A stretch of DNA of 64,000 nt from Anticarsia gemmatalis (taxonomy: Eukaryota > Arthropoda > Insecta > Lepidoptera > Erebidae), in the NCBI RefSeq assembly GCF_050436995.1, contig NC_134776.1:19571001-19635000 (forward strand). Direction: 5' to 3'. A program made the translations under genes and the position numbers. Below, one piece after another: positions 1-10,720 of the stretch (its first letter is position 1; each line of letters starts with the position of its first letter). The notes beneath the pieces were generated by a model. The model searched no databases. It worked only from the letters and a program-made list of their open reading frames with translations, and was not told the DNA's origin.

Positions 1-194
1 GACAAATATTTATTTAATTAATGATTACATCATAGTGAATTACCAGGATACAGGCATTAACCAGTTGTATACAACTGCATGCCTGCTAATAAATAAATAT
101 TACTGTTGGGGGAATGAATGCTACAAACTTACTATGAACCCTTCAAACTAATAAATACTTAAAGCTAGCAATGTAATGTTATCTATCATTTCAG

Positions 195-427
195 GCAATC
201 GCTGGCTTGTATCGATCTGGTCTGCAACACCACACAAACAGCCTCCTCTAGACTTCACGGAACTGGAGAGTAATTTCCAGCAGGTGCATTACGTACACCA
301 GTTCAACGATAGCAGTGAAGATTACCGTGAACTGCACAAGCAAAACGTTCCGCCTTCAGTTTCACAACAGCCACTGACATCTTCCCAGGAGTACTTGGAA
401 CTCCACAAGCGTGAGAGTGACATCTAA
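195..427 (+). CDS. C-terminal coding exon of an unidentified gene
   Basis: A pyrimidine-rich stretch ending in TTTCAG at 189-194 gives a good splice acceptor. From 195 the frame (two bases completing a codon, then NRWLVSIWSATPHK) stays open to a TAA at 425-427 and encodes about 77 residues. The peptide is polar and carries a short internal repeat, EDYRELHK followed by QEYLELHK, ending ESDI. The other two frames close early, which supports this one. The first base of the split codon and all upstream exons lie before the window. I see no catalytic motif or transmembrane helix and do not recognise the family. The tyrosine-containing repeats could be docking sites on a cytoplasmic tail, but that is a guess. 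A second ORF with a membrane segment begins two bases after the stop. Confidence 0.6.
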
Positions 428-429
428 AA

Positions 430-606
430 ATGGCATTTTTAATGTTATATCCTGCTGTTGCTGTTTTGTCTTTGTTTGTGTTGATGGTGATCATACTCAT
501 ACTGAGGTTCGGAGCTCGCTGGTGCAAGCTCCGACACAATACACTCAATGACCAAGAGTATTGGAATGAAGATGATGCATATGAACAAAAAGTATCATAT
601 GCCTGA
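430..606 (+). CDS. 58-residue single-pass membrane peptide ORF directly after an upstream stop
   Basis: The ORF starts at an ATG with A at -3 and G at +4, a strong context, two bases after the TAA of the preceding exon, and ends at TGA 604-606. Residues about 2-25 form a continuous hydrophobic helix (LYPAVAVLSLFVLMVIILIL). A basic stretch follows (RFGARWCKLRH), then an acidic, tyrosine-containing tail ending in KVSYA. This is the layout of a single-pass membrane protein with its tail in the cytoplasm. The frame is -1 relative to the upstream exon and has a TGA at 418-420, with no AG acceptor between that stop and the ATG, so splicing cannot easily fuse the two. Options are reinitiation on a dicistronic mRNA, a one-base assembly error that splits one membrane protein, or chance. 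Amino-acid composition makes chance less likely. No family recognised. Confidence 0.4.
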   Translation: MAFLMLYPAVAVLSLFVLMVIILILRFGARWCKLRHNTLNDQEYWNEDDAYEQKVSYA

Positions 607-1420
607 TTGTTTAATGATCAATTTACTTTTTTTACTACAAATGTAAGAAAAAAGTTCTTTAATTCATTATTGTAATCATTTCTCTCTATTTGTAATGTTT
701 AAAATTAAGATTCTTACTAATGTTTTTTGATAATTTAGCTATTTATGTATATTATCAATCAATTTTTACATTTATTTTTCAACTGACTATTTGACTGCAA
801 AGCAATATGAATAACATGACTGCTATTTGATAGCTAAGTGTTTCATATAACACTTATTTCTCTCTAATTATAGACCTAGAAAGGTGCAACAATATGTATT
901 AATGATCAGCAGATATTGTATTAAATTGGAGATCTATTTAATGGTGATATTCAATGTATCTGTCATATGTCTTATTGAGACAGCAAGATTAAAATAATAA
1001 TAGAAAATGTAATTACACAAGCTTGTTTTATGTGTGCAGTGATCCTTCACTATTGTTTCAAAACTATAGATACAAAGAATTCTCGACAATAGTGTCTTAT
1101 AAGAAAATATGTATTAGAAATCGTAATTATTATATTTATGATAATGAATCCGTCCAAATAGGCCTTAAAGTTTTACAAATGTTTTAAGTTTAAGCTTTTA
1201 ATAATATTACAACAGATTAGAATTTTAGCTAAGTTTGTGGTTGTTTGTCCATTTTTTTACACAAATGAAGTAGTGTGCACTGATACCGTCCTTCTTAATG
1301 TAAGTTATTCTATAAGCTTTAAATATATACAACATATTACATTATGTATGTAGTATTAAAAACTAGTATTATACTTGAGCACATCATAATGTTGCATTTA
1401 TATTACATTTTTTTATTCCC
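607..1420 (+). other. Probable 3' UTR
   Basis: AT-rich, without an ORF of note. It lies between the stop of the terminal exon region and a canonical polyadenylation signal, so it is best read as the 3' untranslated region of the first gene. Confidence 0.4.
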
Positions 1421-1426
1421 AATAAA
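1421..1426 (+). terminator. Polyadenylation signal AATAAA
   Basis: Canonical AATAAA about 1 kb after the last coding exon, followed by T/A-rich sequence. It is the first strong candidate for the 3' end of the plus-strand gene. Confidence 0.4.
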
Positions 1427-3494
1427 ATGAAATAATGATAAACTTGTTTTAATTATTTAAAACTCTTTTTATCAAATTGAAAGAAACACAATCTCTTCTC
1501 TATTTGTTAGTGCAGATGATTTAATACATATAATTAATTAAACTCTTACATTCTCTTGCATAGAAATGTAGAGTAATACTAAAAGAGTAATAATATAATG
1601 CACCTATCATTACGGAAAGACTAGGTTTCAAACTTTCAAATTTACTCTCAGGGAAGATTTCTCCAGGCACAAAGTATTACACATATACATAAAATCGGGC
1701 TAGTTTCTTTAGGGGTAGGTAGAGACCAAAAATAGCAAACAGTATTATATTTTGTCAAACTAGGTACCTATATTGTATACCTGTATCAATGGAGCAGTTT
1801 TAAAATAAGAGTTACTAAAATCTACTGTTTATAGGCTACACCTATGTTATTAAATCTATACTAATGTTATAAAGCTGAAGAGTTTGTTTGTTTGTTTAAA
1901 CGCGCTAATCTCAGGAACTACTAGTCCGATTAGAAAAATTCTTTCAGTGTTAGATAGTCCATTTATCGATGAAGCCTATAGGCTATGTATCATCACGCTA
2001 CTACCAATAGGAGCAGAGTACCAGTGAAAAATGTTATAAAAACGGGGAAAATTTTGACCCATTCTCTCTTGCAAGTCAAGTTGTTCAAGTTGCGCGGGTC
2101 AGCAAGTATATTATAAACAACATTGGACAACTCACACATGGTCATTTGGTTCCAAACTAAGCAGGGCTTGTACTATGGTTACCAAATAACTGATTAACAT
2201 ACTTATATACTTTAAGTACATATGTAGATACATTAGCAGCTAGTTATTATTAGTAGCAGGATACCTAAACAGTTTATTGTTTAAATTTGTTTTCAGTTTC
2301 TTTTCATATTAATGAAATGAATGATGAAACTCATTCATAACCAGGCATGAACCATTAATGCCGCGAATAAACCATTTATTGATAAAAAGGAATATATTTG
2401 TATATTAATATTTAAATTAAAAGTAAGTGCTTGGGCAAAATGCAGTTAAGTGAATGATAAGAATATTTAATAATAGTAGTAATTTGAATATTTGGTAACA
2501 ACTACTGTTAGCAAAAATCGCGTATGAATTATTAAAATGAAAGTACAGAAATATATACATACATACATCTACACCACACCTCAATCCCAGAGTTGTAGGT
2601 ACAGAAATAAAATTCATAAGTTTTATTTAAAATCTTTATTAAAAGCGGTTCTTATGCATCATTTCATTAAGTTATTATAATTTATTATTATTACTTGTTT
2701 AAAAATGCATTTATGTGATTCCATTTATCATCATTGGCTCAAATTCACCTATGTGAGGTTATAAAGTAAAAAAAATAATTGAGACTGTTCTATTAAAAAA
2801 AAACATTTGTGAAAAGACAGCAGTAATATTAAAATAAATTAAAAATTATGTATGTTGTAAAGCATACATACTGGGCTATTTCTATGGCATATGAATAAAT
2901 GCCAGATAACCTATCTAAAAGATAAAACAGCATATTAGTGAAAATAACTATCAAAATTGAGAAACTAATGGACTTATTCAGAAGTGAAACCAGGATTAAA
3001 AGTTGTAAATTTGACATGTGGATACTTCTATTAGCCCTTAGTACATTAAATTAAATAGATTAGTTACTTGCTAGCCTGCTATTCTGACTACTTGGCTTAT
3101 ATTATGCCTTTCCTTTATAAATGATTGGAGTTCCACATTCTTGTTTCTTTTTACAAACAATATCATCATGAGCCAATACATAGCAGGGTTTGGATAGAAC
3201 AATACATAGCATCATTGACACTATTATTCTACGCCAGTTACATAAACTAAAACTTGTACTTATAAAAACCAATAGGAAATAATTTCTTATATGATAAAAT
3301 TTCTTGTAGCAATAAGACTTGGTATAAAATTATTGATTTGGCATAAAGTAAGTATAATGTTTAGATGTAATGAATATGATGACTCGCACAAGAATTTCCT
3401 TTCAAAGGAAAAACATTACTTTTAAAAATATAACCACAATATGTTACACTAAAATACACTCAGTCCGCCAAACTTAATACAGAGAATATAAAAA
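1427..3494. other. Convergent intergenic region and PPIL1 3' flank
   Basis: Contains one Helitron (1855-2106) and otherwise AT-rich unique sequence. For the minus-strand PPIL1 gene, the first AATAAA signals in its direction (TTTATT on the plus strand) that I found are at about 2622 and 2635, which would give a 3' UTR of about 0.85 kb. No credible coding sequence was seen here. Confidence 0.4.
1855..2106 (+). mobile_element. Non-autonomous Helitron, family 1 (copy A)
   Basis: Begins TCTATACTAATGTTATAAAG after an A. It contains the family core (GTTTGTTTGTTTAAACGCGC, then CTAATCTCAGGAACTACT) and ends in GGGTCAGCAAG before a T. The 3' end is a mutated CTAG. Orientation is given by the 5' TC and the 3' GC-rich hairpin. 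The same sequence recurs at 29756, 30830, 32683, 34369, 51736, 52226, 53347 and 57970. Confidence 0.75.
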
Positions 3495-4098
3495 CTACTT
3501 AGGAATATAGGCTCTGTCTATTTTAACATCATCGACTGGGCAATCATTTTTGTCGCATTCAACTAAACCTATCCTTTTGATTACTGACAGTCCACTCTGC
3601 ACTCTGCCAAAGATCGTGTGCTTGCCGTCTAACCACTGTGTAGGCGCCAACGTGATGAAGAACTGAGAACCATTGGTGTTGGGTCCAGCATTGGCCATTG
3701 ACAATATGCCCGCGCCTGTGTGCCTCAATTCATTAGTGATCTCGTCGTCGAACTGTGGACCGTATATAGACTGGCCACCCTTCCCAGTGCCACTAGGGTC
3801 GCCGCCCTGGATCATGAAGTCACGAATAACTCGGTGAAACTTCGTGTTATTGTAATAACCTCTTCGAATCAGTTCCATGAAGTTTCTACACGTCAATGGC
3901 GCGTGTTTCCAGTACATCTCTATTATCAAAGTTCCCATGCTGAAAATTAAAACAAAAGATTAAGTAGTGTTTTACTTATAACCTAAAATAATGTGCTAGG
4001 ATTGTTTGTCTGTAATAGTATACTTACGTAGTTTCGAAGACCGCTACGGGCGGTTGCCATGATCTATCAGGTATACCGGCATTGGAATAGCCAAGCAT
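3495..4098 (-). CDS. Ppil1: Peptidyl-prolyl cis-trans isomerase-like 1 (cyclophilin, two exons)
   Basis: PPIL1 is a nuclear cyclophilin that isomerises X-Pro bonds and, in animals, sits in the activated spliceosome with SKIP/SNW1. Exon 1 is 4098-4028 and exon 2 is 3939-3495. The donor is AC|GTAAGT and the acceptor TTTTCAG|C, and they join in phase to give 171 residues. The start at 4098 (A at -3) precedes SWQPPVAVFETT, which matches the short N-terminus of the human protein (SWQPP after a few residues). The frame is open further upstream to 4323, but that extension is unlike the family. Active-site residues are all present: R60 in FHRVIRDFMIQGGDP, F65, M66, Q68, the GSQFFIT strand, and W126, L127 and H131 in WLDGKHTIFG. 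Length is normal for the family (human 166). The gene is convergent with the gene at the window start and divergent from the gene at 6342. Confidence 0.97.
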
Positions 4099-6341
4099 TC
4101 TTGGGTAAATCTTGACTTCTTTAGATTTCAGCAATATTTTAATAATCTGGAGTAAACTCCAGAATATTCGTAAATAACTTCGTAAACTTATAAACAAGCC
4201 AGCCGCAAATTTTAGTACACACTCACGTTTTGACAGCACAACGTCAACTGAATGAATGAGGTTGTACGTTTGAGCGAACGAATAGGGTGCGACCGACGCG
4301 ATTGAATGATGACGCAATTGCAATCTGGTGGTCTATGGTGTAAACGGAGGGTAAAATATTGCCAGCGCAGGTTTTTTAATTAGACGAATCGAGCCAATGT
4401 ATTTCAGAATAATCTATTTGGAAGCTGCATGTAAAGCTACAAAACTATGTACCGCAATAATATGTATATCGTATATCGCGTTATAAAGCAAATAATTGCT
4501 ATATAACGCAAATTGTTTATTTTTAAACATTTCGATAAGCCATGTTGTTTTTATAGTACGTTTATGTATGTACTAAATTAAGTTTCGACAGCTGGTTTTT
4601 GTCCATAAAAAATATTTTCTTGGTTAAGCCTTGTATCTACTCACATTTCGTGGTTCCAGCAATAAATAATGTTGTGTTGTTCAGTTCAGATACAGTAAAT
4701 CGAATAATAAAATTTCTCAGTCTAGGTTGCGACTCGATTATCCGAACTGAATCCACCGAACTCGGAAAGGTTAACTGCTTTTTGCTACTTTGCTGAATGT
4801 GAATGTGTTAAGTGAAAGTAACTAAAACAGATTTAATAGTCTTACTATTTATTTTATTTACGGCTTATTTGTCTGGATAGCTTGTTACTTTTTCATAAAA
4901 CTCCAATTTTATAAAATTTTGTCCATTTTTTTATGTGATTTAACAATATGATTTTTAATATAGATGACTTTTGTACCAGCATGTTGTTTACAAGCTGCAA
5001 CAAGCCGCAAGATGGGGCGGAGAGTTAAAAACCATTTGGTTACATTCGCGCACCGTTCGTTGCAAACGACGTGTCACACAAATCATTCGGTAATGCTCGG
5101 CACTCGATTTGAATATCACAAATTGCTTCGTTTTTTTTTTATTTAGAAATCAAACCGAATTCAGTCGACCAAATTAAATGATTACACTCAGAAGCGAGAA
5201 TCACTTCGTTTGATGGGGTTTTGTCGTGTGTATGAATATTACTATCATTTAGGAAAACAATCAAATAGAATACATGTAGTGTAGTTTAGTATTGACGTTA
5301 CAAAATGAAGAACATGATATTAAATCAATTTTTTTAACACGCTCAAACATTTAATTTTTAATGATCGAAATATTTAAATTAATAATTATAGGTAAATTTC
5401 ATTACTTGCACCGCATTACCTAACTCGAGTATTTCTATTACTTTAGGAACGATTGCGATATAAATCTTTTGAAATGAAAAGTGAACCTAAGATGGTTGAT
5501 TTTTGACATTTTCAGTATTGTTTGTTTAAAAATTCAGAGTTCATGGAAAAGTTTGATAGATCAATAATAAGACGATTCTGAACCTTTCAGTATGCTACTG
5601 GTAACATTTTTTCCCGAAACCATAGACTATACGATCAAAGTCAAAAAAAAAAAATAAAGAACCCAATCTTGCCATAAGAAATAAAATCCATAGGTGGAAT
5701 GTTAATATATTAAATAATATAAAGATTGATAGAAAAAGATCTCATATTAATGATTAATTAGCAAGTAAAATTTTTAATTAAAAAAAATAAAAATAACAAA
5801 AAACTTTTTTATTTTTTCCGAATTTTGGAAAAAAACACACTTTACTAGGCCTACTAAGCAATTGTTTCGTTATAAAGTTATTGCTTTTCGAGCATTGATG
5901 TATATTAAAGGAAATCTAATCATAAATTTGCTTTGTTAAAGAAATTCTTATACAAATCCAATTTGTTTACATTCTTATACAAAACTGTCTGTGGTTTAGT
6001 CGCAATCGTTTGTGCTTGCCTGTCACCTACAGATTAGTAGGTACACACATACATACAGATTCATAGAATTCGCTAAAGGGGATTCCGCAGTTTCAATCTG
6101 TTTGCATTACTATACTTTTTGATAGTTTACCTTCTAGGTGTACATCGAATAAGTTTATTTTTATTTGGTTTATTATACATATATATTTAGAATCTCGGTA
6201 AAAAGATTTATAGTTAGTTGGGTGTTGAAATAATTTAGTTTTATACGGAGGAAGTGACATTTGGAGTCGCAGTTTGATTGGTTTATAGTAAGTTGGTGAT
6301 AACGAAAGCGTAAGGGTGTGGGTGTCTCAAGTGTTCTGACG
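4099..6341. other. Divergent intergenic region holding two promoters
   Basis: Lies between the start of PPIL1 on the minus strand and the start of the acidic-protein gene on the plus strand. The part next to PPIL1 (about 4200-4380) is less AT-rich and probably carries its promoter and 5' UTR. The last ~130 bases before 6342 include the probable 5' leader of the plus gene, with an in-frame TAA at 6300-6302 that fixes the start. No clear TATA box was identified. The ORFs in this stretch look like chance. Confidence 0.4.
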
Positions 6342-6390
6342 ATGGAATCTGAGCATCAACCCAAGTTGAGCCCTGTACGAGCCTTCCAAG
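6342..6390 (+). CDS. First coding exon of an unidentified acidic protein
   Basis: The first ATG after an in-frame stop (6300-6302) encodes MESEHQPKLSPVRAFQ and runs into a good donor (CAAG|GTAATA). The exon ends one base into a codon, which is completed by the next exon starting at 6475 to give V. It is the N-terminus of the large gene that spans the rest of the window. I do not recognise the family. The N-terminus has no signal peptide, so the product is probably cytoplasmic or nuclear. Confidence 0.65.
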
Positions 6391-6474
6391 GTAATATTTC
6401 ATATTACGTATCGTAACTACGTGACGTAAAACTTTATAAGTGTTAGTTGAAGAAAACGTTTGTTTTGTATATAG

Positions 6475-6591
6475 TTCTTCACGGCTGCAACCCTGATCCT
6501 GAGGAGTCGTACACAAGTCTATCAGAGTACCACGACTACGAGCCCAGCCTCGAGTTTGACGATTCAGAACTCATTCAAACCTCTGGTCTAG
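6475..6591 (+). CDS. Second coding exon of the acidic protein
   Basis: Acceptor TTGTATATAG at 6465-6474 and consensus donor CTAG|GTAAGA at 6591/6592. In the frame set by exon 1 it encodes LHGCNPDPEESY, then TSLSEYHDYEPSLEFDDSEL and IQTSGL, with no stop. It is rich in Glu, Asp, Ser and Tyr, which suggests a disordered, possibly phosphorylated segment of a scaffold or adaptor protein. The exon again ends one base into a codon. The matching phase occurs in the exon at 50946, so the two join cleanly across a ~44-kb intron. The small 84-base intron before it (6391-6474) is typical of insects. Confidence 0.7.
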   Translation, partial: FFTAATLILRSRTQVYQSTTTTSPASSLTIQNSFKPLV

Positions 6592-9528
6592 GTAAGATTA
6601 CTTATAAGCACAAAACTACTTAAGTTTACCAACAAAGCTGATGTTTAGTTGTAGGTCATTTTCTTCAATCATGGTTGCATGTTTAACCTTGATTTAATAT
6701 AAATATCTGCATAAAACTTTGCGAAAATAAACATTATTAGATCTTAAGGAGTTCTTAAGAAAATCTTTTGAGATATTATGATGTCTTTGATGTTTTATGT
6801 AAAAGAATGATGCTCTCTTCATTGTGATATGCATCACAAGCCTCTAGCTTCATTTAAAAAAGTTAGGAAAACTTTCTTAAAACTTTTCTTATTTGATTTT
6901 TGAACATTTGAGCATTGTCATGACATTGTTTGATGTTCTATTAGCATGAATACACTACTTTGGTACTCTTAAACATACTTATACTACAGTAAAAGTCAAT
7001 TAATTAGCAGTTCTCAAGAACATTTCATTGTCATGTTTTTGCTAATAATTGTAAGTAAGTATAATACTAGTTATATATCATTATCCTGAAGCTATTTATA
7101 TGTTAATCTAATAATATGTGCTAATAATGTTATAAAAATATATTAACTAGCAAATTTTAATAATCTTCCTTTTATACACTGTTTTTACTGAAATGTAATA
7201 ATATTATGCGAAAAAAATTATTAATATATAAAAAACAAACACAGAAACTGCTAATGCTAAGTTAATTTTAAATTAAAACCCTATTTCTGTAACTGTATGT
7301 TAAGTAACTGGAATTACTTGTAGTGTACTTAAAAAGGACAATATGCTATAAATTTCAAGGAAAATACATAATTAATTTATATAAAACCATGTTACTATTG
7401 TATTCAACCTAGTGACTAACTAGGAACAATACTGTTCCAAGTGTCCTGAGCCAGACAATCATACAATCCTTGCATAAATATCAATTGAACTTACAACACT
7501 ATACTTGTCTGCCAATTGATGTTTCATTCAAAGAACGTCACAGTACTCATAACTGGACGACCGTTTTATAATTTGCAGACTGAGGGGTCAGAGCTGCTTT
7601 GCAAATGCTGACCTTATGAAGGGATTAAATGGGCTCAATACAACAGCCCATACCTACATGTCCCTTTGTATCACACCCTAATATTGCCGTATAAAAGATT
7701 GAACACAGTTTTAAAACTGGTTGTAGACTAACAACGTTCCCCTAACTCTCAATTGAAATTAAAATCTGTATATCTGCTTATATCAGTTTCCAAATTCACA
7801 TTAATACTAAGACCTAAATAAAACGAAATCTTAATGCAGTGTGTAATTATTTTCTCATTTAAGTCTCAATGCAATCAATTTAAACTATATTAAGTGTGTT
7901 ATCAATGCATTATCAGTAGTGCATTGTTAAGGATTCTGATTTATAACTATTTGTTTAAAACTATAAGATAACAGGTAGACGAAACACGTGTTTCGTGCGC
8001 GCTTATTATATATTAAAGTTTAAAAGCATTTATTTATATTGAAATTGATGTTAAAAAGAACATACCCAACAGTTCTTTGGAAAATCAAAACTTTTCAGTT
8101 TCAATTATTTACGTTGAATTCGTAAAATAACATCTCAACTTTATTCTATTTAATAAAGAGCAAGTGTTTTTAACAATATTTTGTTTATACTTCTTCTATT
8201 ATAAAAGTTTGTGCAAAAAAGGTATGCTTTTATTGTCATTTACACAGCGAAAGTTTCACGGAATTACGACGATGCGGAGTTCATATCACAACGAACGGAA
8301 TAATTTGGTCTAAACAACAACTTGAAATTAAAGAAGCTATAGTTTTAAGTCCTGAAATGGAAAGTTGTCCACCTCCAGATTCAATATGGATCATGTAGAC
8401 ATTGTTTTTGCCGAAGTCGCAGCGCGAGAGCATTGCTTTATTTTTTCTCGACGTCCCGAACAATCATCATATTCCAGCCAATTTAAACAAAACCCAATCA
8501 AATAAAACACCTTAACCTTCCTCATGAATCATTCTATCTATTACAGAAAACTGTATGAAAATCCGTCCACTAATTTCCGAGTTAATCCGTTTTAATAATT
8601 AATTTAAAATAGAAATATATCTGTAACTTTCTAATTACAGCAATCCGGACGATATTCAAAGAATAGCAGCTTAAAGGCTTAGGTAGAACAGTAAATAGGT
8701 TCTTTTTGAACTGAGATGACCTAGTTCCAGCATCGCGAAGATCTTTTCTTCAAGTTTTTCAGGCTAATCCGTCTTGAAAGGTTTTCATAAATCTTTTGTG
8801 CGATCTGCATTTCAAATGGTGTGATTGAAAACGGGTGTTCGCATAAATTGTCCAGTTGTCGTTATCCTTTAGGTATTTTAAATTTTTAATGGTATTGTTT
8901 TGAACCGCAGACTATGACGGCTGAGTTTTCCTGTGCATGTTTGAACACGCGACGAATCCATGTTTCATTATTTTCAAGATTGTTGCGGTGTTGCAGTAGG
9001 CTTTAATGGTTATAAAACAATTGTACAATTACTGAAATAAGTGATGACTATAATCTATTCTGTGCAGACGGGGTGGACACATAAACTTATTACGATACTT
9101 TTTTTTAAGCGGCGTTGTCCGCGGCCTCGCTCCATTCATACGCCGTCGTCTGAATACAGACACGTAACTTCTCTTACATATGAATAAAACTTCATTTGCA
9201 TTCTTCGAAACTTTATAAATTTTGAAAGAATGAACAATTATTACCAGAAATAAATTTCACCGTCGAAAAAAATAATACGGCTTATTATATTTTATGGAAT
9301 CCATTTGGCGCCGATATTATGCCATTATCGAAAATTCAAATTCCACAAATATAAAATGCATTACATATTTTCGTGGCGGAATATTTCATACAAATTAACA
9401 TTGCAAAATATTTATGAAAAGGCTAGTTGTTTTTGACGTAGCTACGTCTATAGCATGGATGCCGATTTCGACCATCCGCATTTTAAACTTATTGAAGGAA
9501 ATAGGACCTTTAAAAAATCTTACATTTG
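6592..9528 (+). other. Start of the 44-kb intron, no recognised repeats
   Basis: AT-rich sequence in which I see no supported exon or mobile element. Short ORFs here (for example the 60-codon minus-strand one at 8281-8463) lack start context, splice sites or recognisable composition. Confidence 0.4.
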
Positions 9529-9529
9529 T

Positions 9530-9600
9530 AGACTTAAAGCCTAACGTCTCCCTCATTACGGGAGGTGACGCTTGCCCAGTAGTAGGACATTAATGGGTTC
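9530..9600 (+). repeat. tRNA-derived SINE (body/tail fragment)
   Basis: Matches the 3' part of the SINE at 41785-41958: AAAGCCTAACGTCTCCCTC, then CATTACGGGAGG, then TAGGACATTAATGGGTT. The 5' tRNA-like head is missing. Confidence 0.6.
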
Positions 9601-9728
9601 AATGTATTTATTTTTGTGAATACAACAACATTGTCACTATAGCTGAGATTTTTTCTGTTGAACGACTTTCAAAGACTTGTGCCCCAGACTTAATAATATT
9701 CCGTGATCATATTTATATGATAATAAAG

Positions 9729-9776
9729 TCCCCAACCTGCGCTTGGACGTGGTGGACTCAAAGCCTAGCCCCTCAA
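9729..9776 (+). repeat. tRNA-derived SINE (body fragment)
   Basis: CCCCAACCTGCGCTTGGACG followed by TGGTGGACTCAAAGCC matches the middle of the full copy at 41785. It lies just 3' of another piece of the same family, in an order opposite to the intact element, so these are separate insertions or a rearranged copy. Confidence 0.55.
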
Positions 9777-10176
9777 GTTCTGATTAGCGGCCTGCATTGA
9801 GACAACAATAGTATAAATGTATCACGCGTGTCTTTTAGCGAGATTCAAATGCCGTTCTGTAGTTTCATAAATCATAACAAACAAAAATAATTTATAGGTA
9901 ATTAATACTTAATTTCATACATTTAATTTATGAAATTCTCTTCAGTCTGCGCGAATGTATTAATTATTGCGTTGCATTGTTATGGGATATCGATAATGCC
10001 ATTATAAACTTTTATTCTTTTTGTTGTTCATTGTTTCATTGTAATCATGACAGGATGACACTGATATTAATAACTGTTGTATTATTTCAATAAAGTAATA
10101 TTCGTTATATATTTTTGTTATGAGAGTTAGTACCGGGTTTACTATTTACGGTTAAAACCCGATGCGATACCGACAC

Positions 10177-10395
10177 CCTTGGTAAAGATTACCTTAGACT
10201 TTAGAGGCAGTTAGATATCCAGAAATGTTAAAAGTAATGATCTGATCCGGTCTAAAATCTTAGGTAAAGTTCACTTTAAAAGCAGCTGATATTCAGAGAA
10301 GATAGGAAGAAGATTCCGATCCGGTTCAAAAACCTTACATGAACTAACTTAGCCCAACAGACGGTCCAATATTCATAGAAGTTAAAAGCTGTTAT
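10177..10395. repeat. Degenerate tandem repeat, period about 74 bp, three units
   Basis: GATCCGGT occurs at 10244 and again at 10318, each in a similar frame of sequence (TTAAAAG or TTTAAAAG, a GATATTCAG-like word, then the GATCCGGT word). A third, more diverged unit follows to about 10395. The period is not a multiple of three, so this is not a coding repeat. Confidence 0.45.
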
Positions 10396-10429
10396 TAAAA
10401 AAATATATTAGTTAAGTACCACATGTTTA

Positions 10430-10720
10430 TTTAAATTCCTATTCGGAGCTAACCCTGGATGCAGCTGGATGCCTGGTCTTGGCAAACCTTATGATGGGCA
10501 ATCATAATTTCATACTATCATAAAATCTTAGCCACGTACTGTTTACCGTTAAAGAGTTCCCTCGCCTACTGCCAATCCTGTAAGCAGCAGGTAACCCATA
10601 ATAGATTTTACAATAAACAATCATAGCTGAATACGTTTGTAAAAATATGACATATGTACTCCTGACCGTTGAGGAGTTCTCTTGTTTGGAGCCAACCCTC
10701 AATAGAATACCAGGTCGTCA
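10430..10720. repeat. Degenerate repeat, period about 118 bp
   Basis: The motif ACCGTTAAAGAGTTCCCTCG at about 10548 recurs at about 10666 as ACCGTTGAGGAGTTCTCTTG. Each is followed by a GCCAAYCCT word, and a third partial word (GAGCTAACCCTGGATGCAGC) lies at about 10446. The ORF on the minus strand across it is only the translated repeat. Confidence 0.4.

Noticed and set aside
3720..3950. Plus-strand ORF over PPIL1
   Set aside because: Shadow of the conserved cyclophilin reading frame on the other strand.
4099..4323. N-terminal extension of PPIL1 from an upstream in-frame ATG
   Set aside because: The extension has no counterpart in the family, whose N-terminus is only a few residues before the WQPP motif. 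It is treated as 5' UTR.
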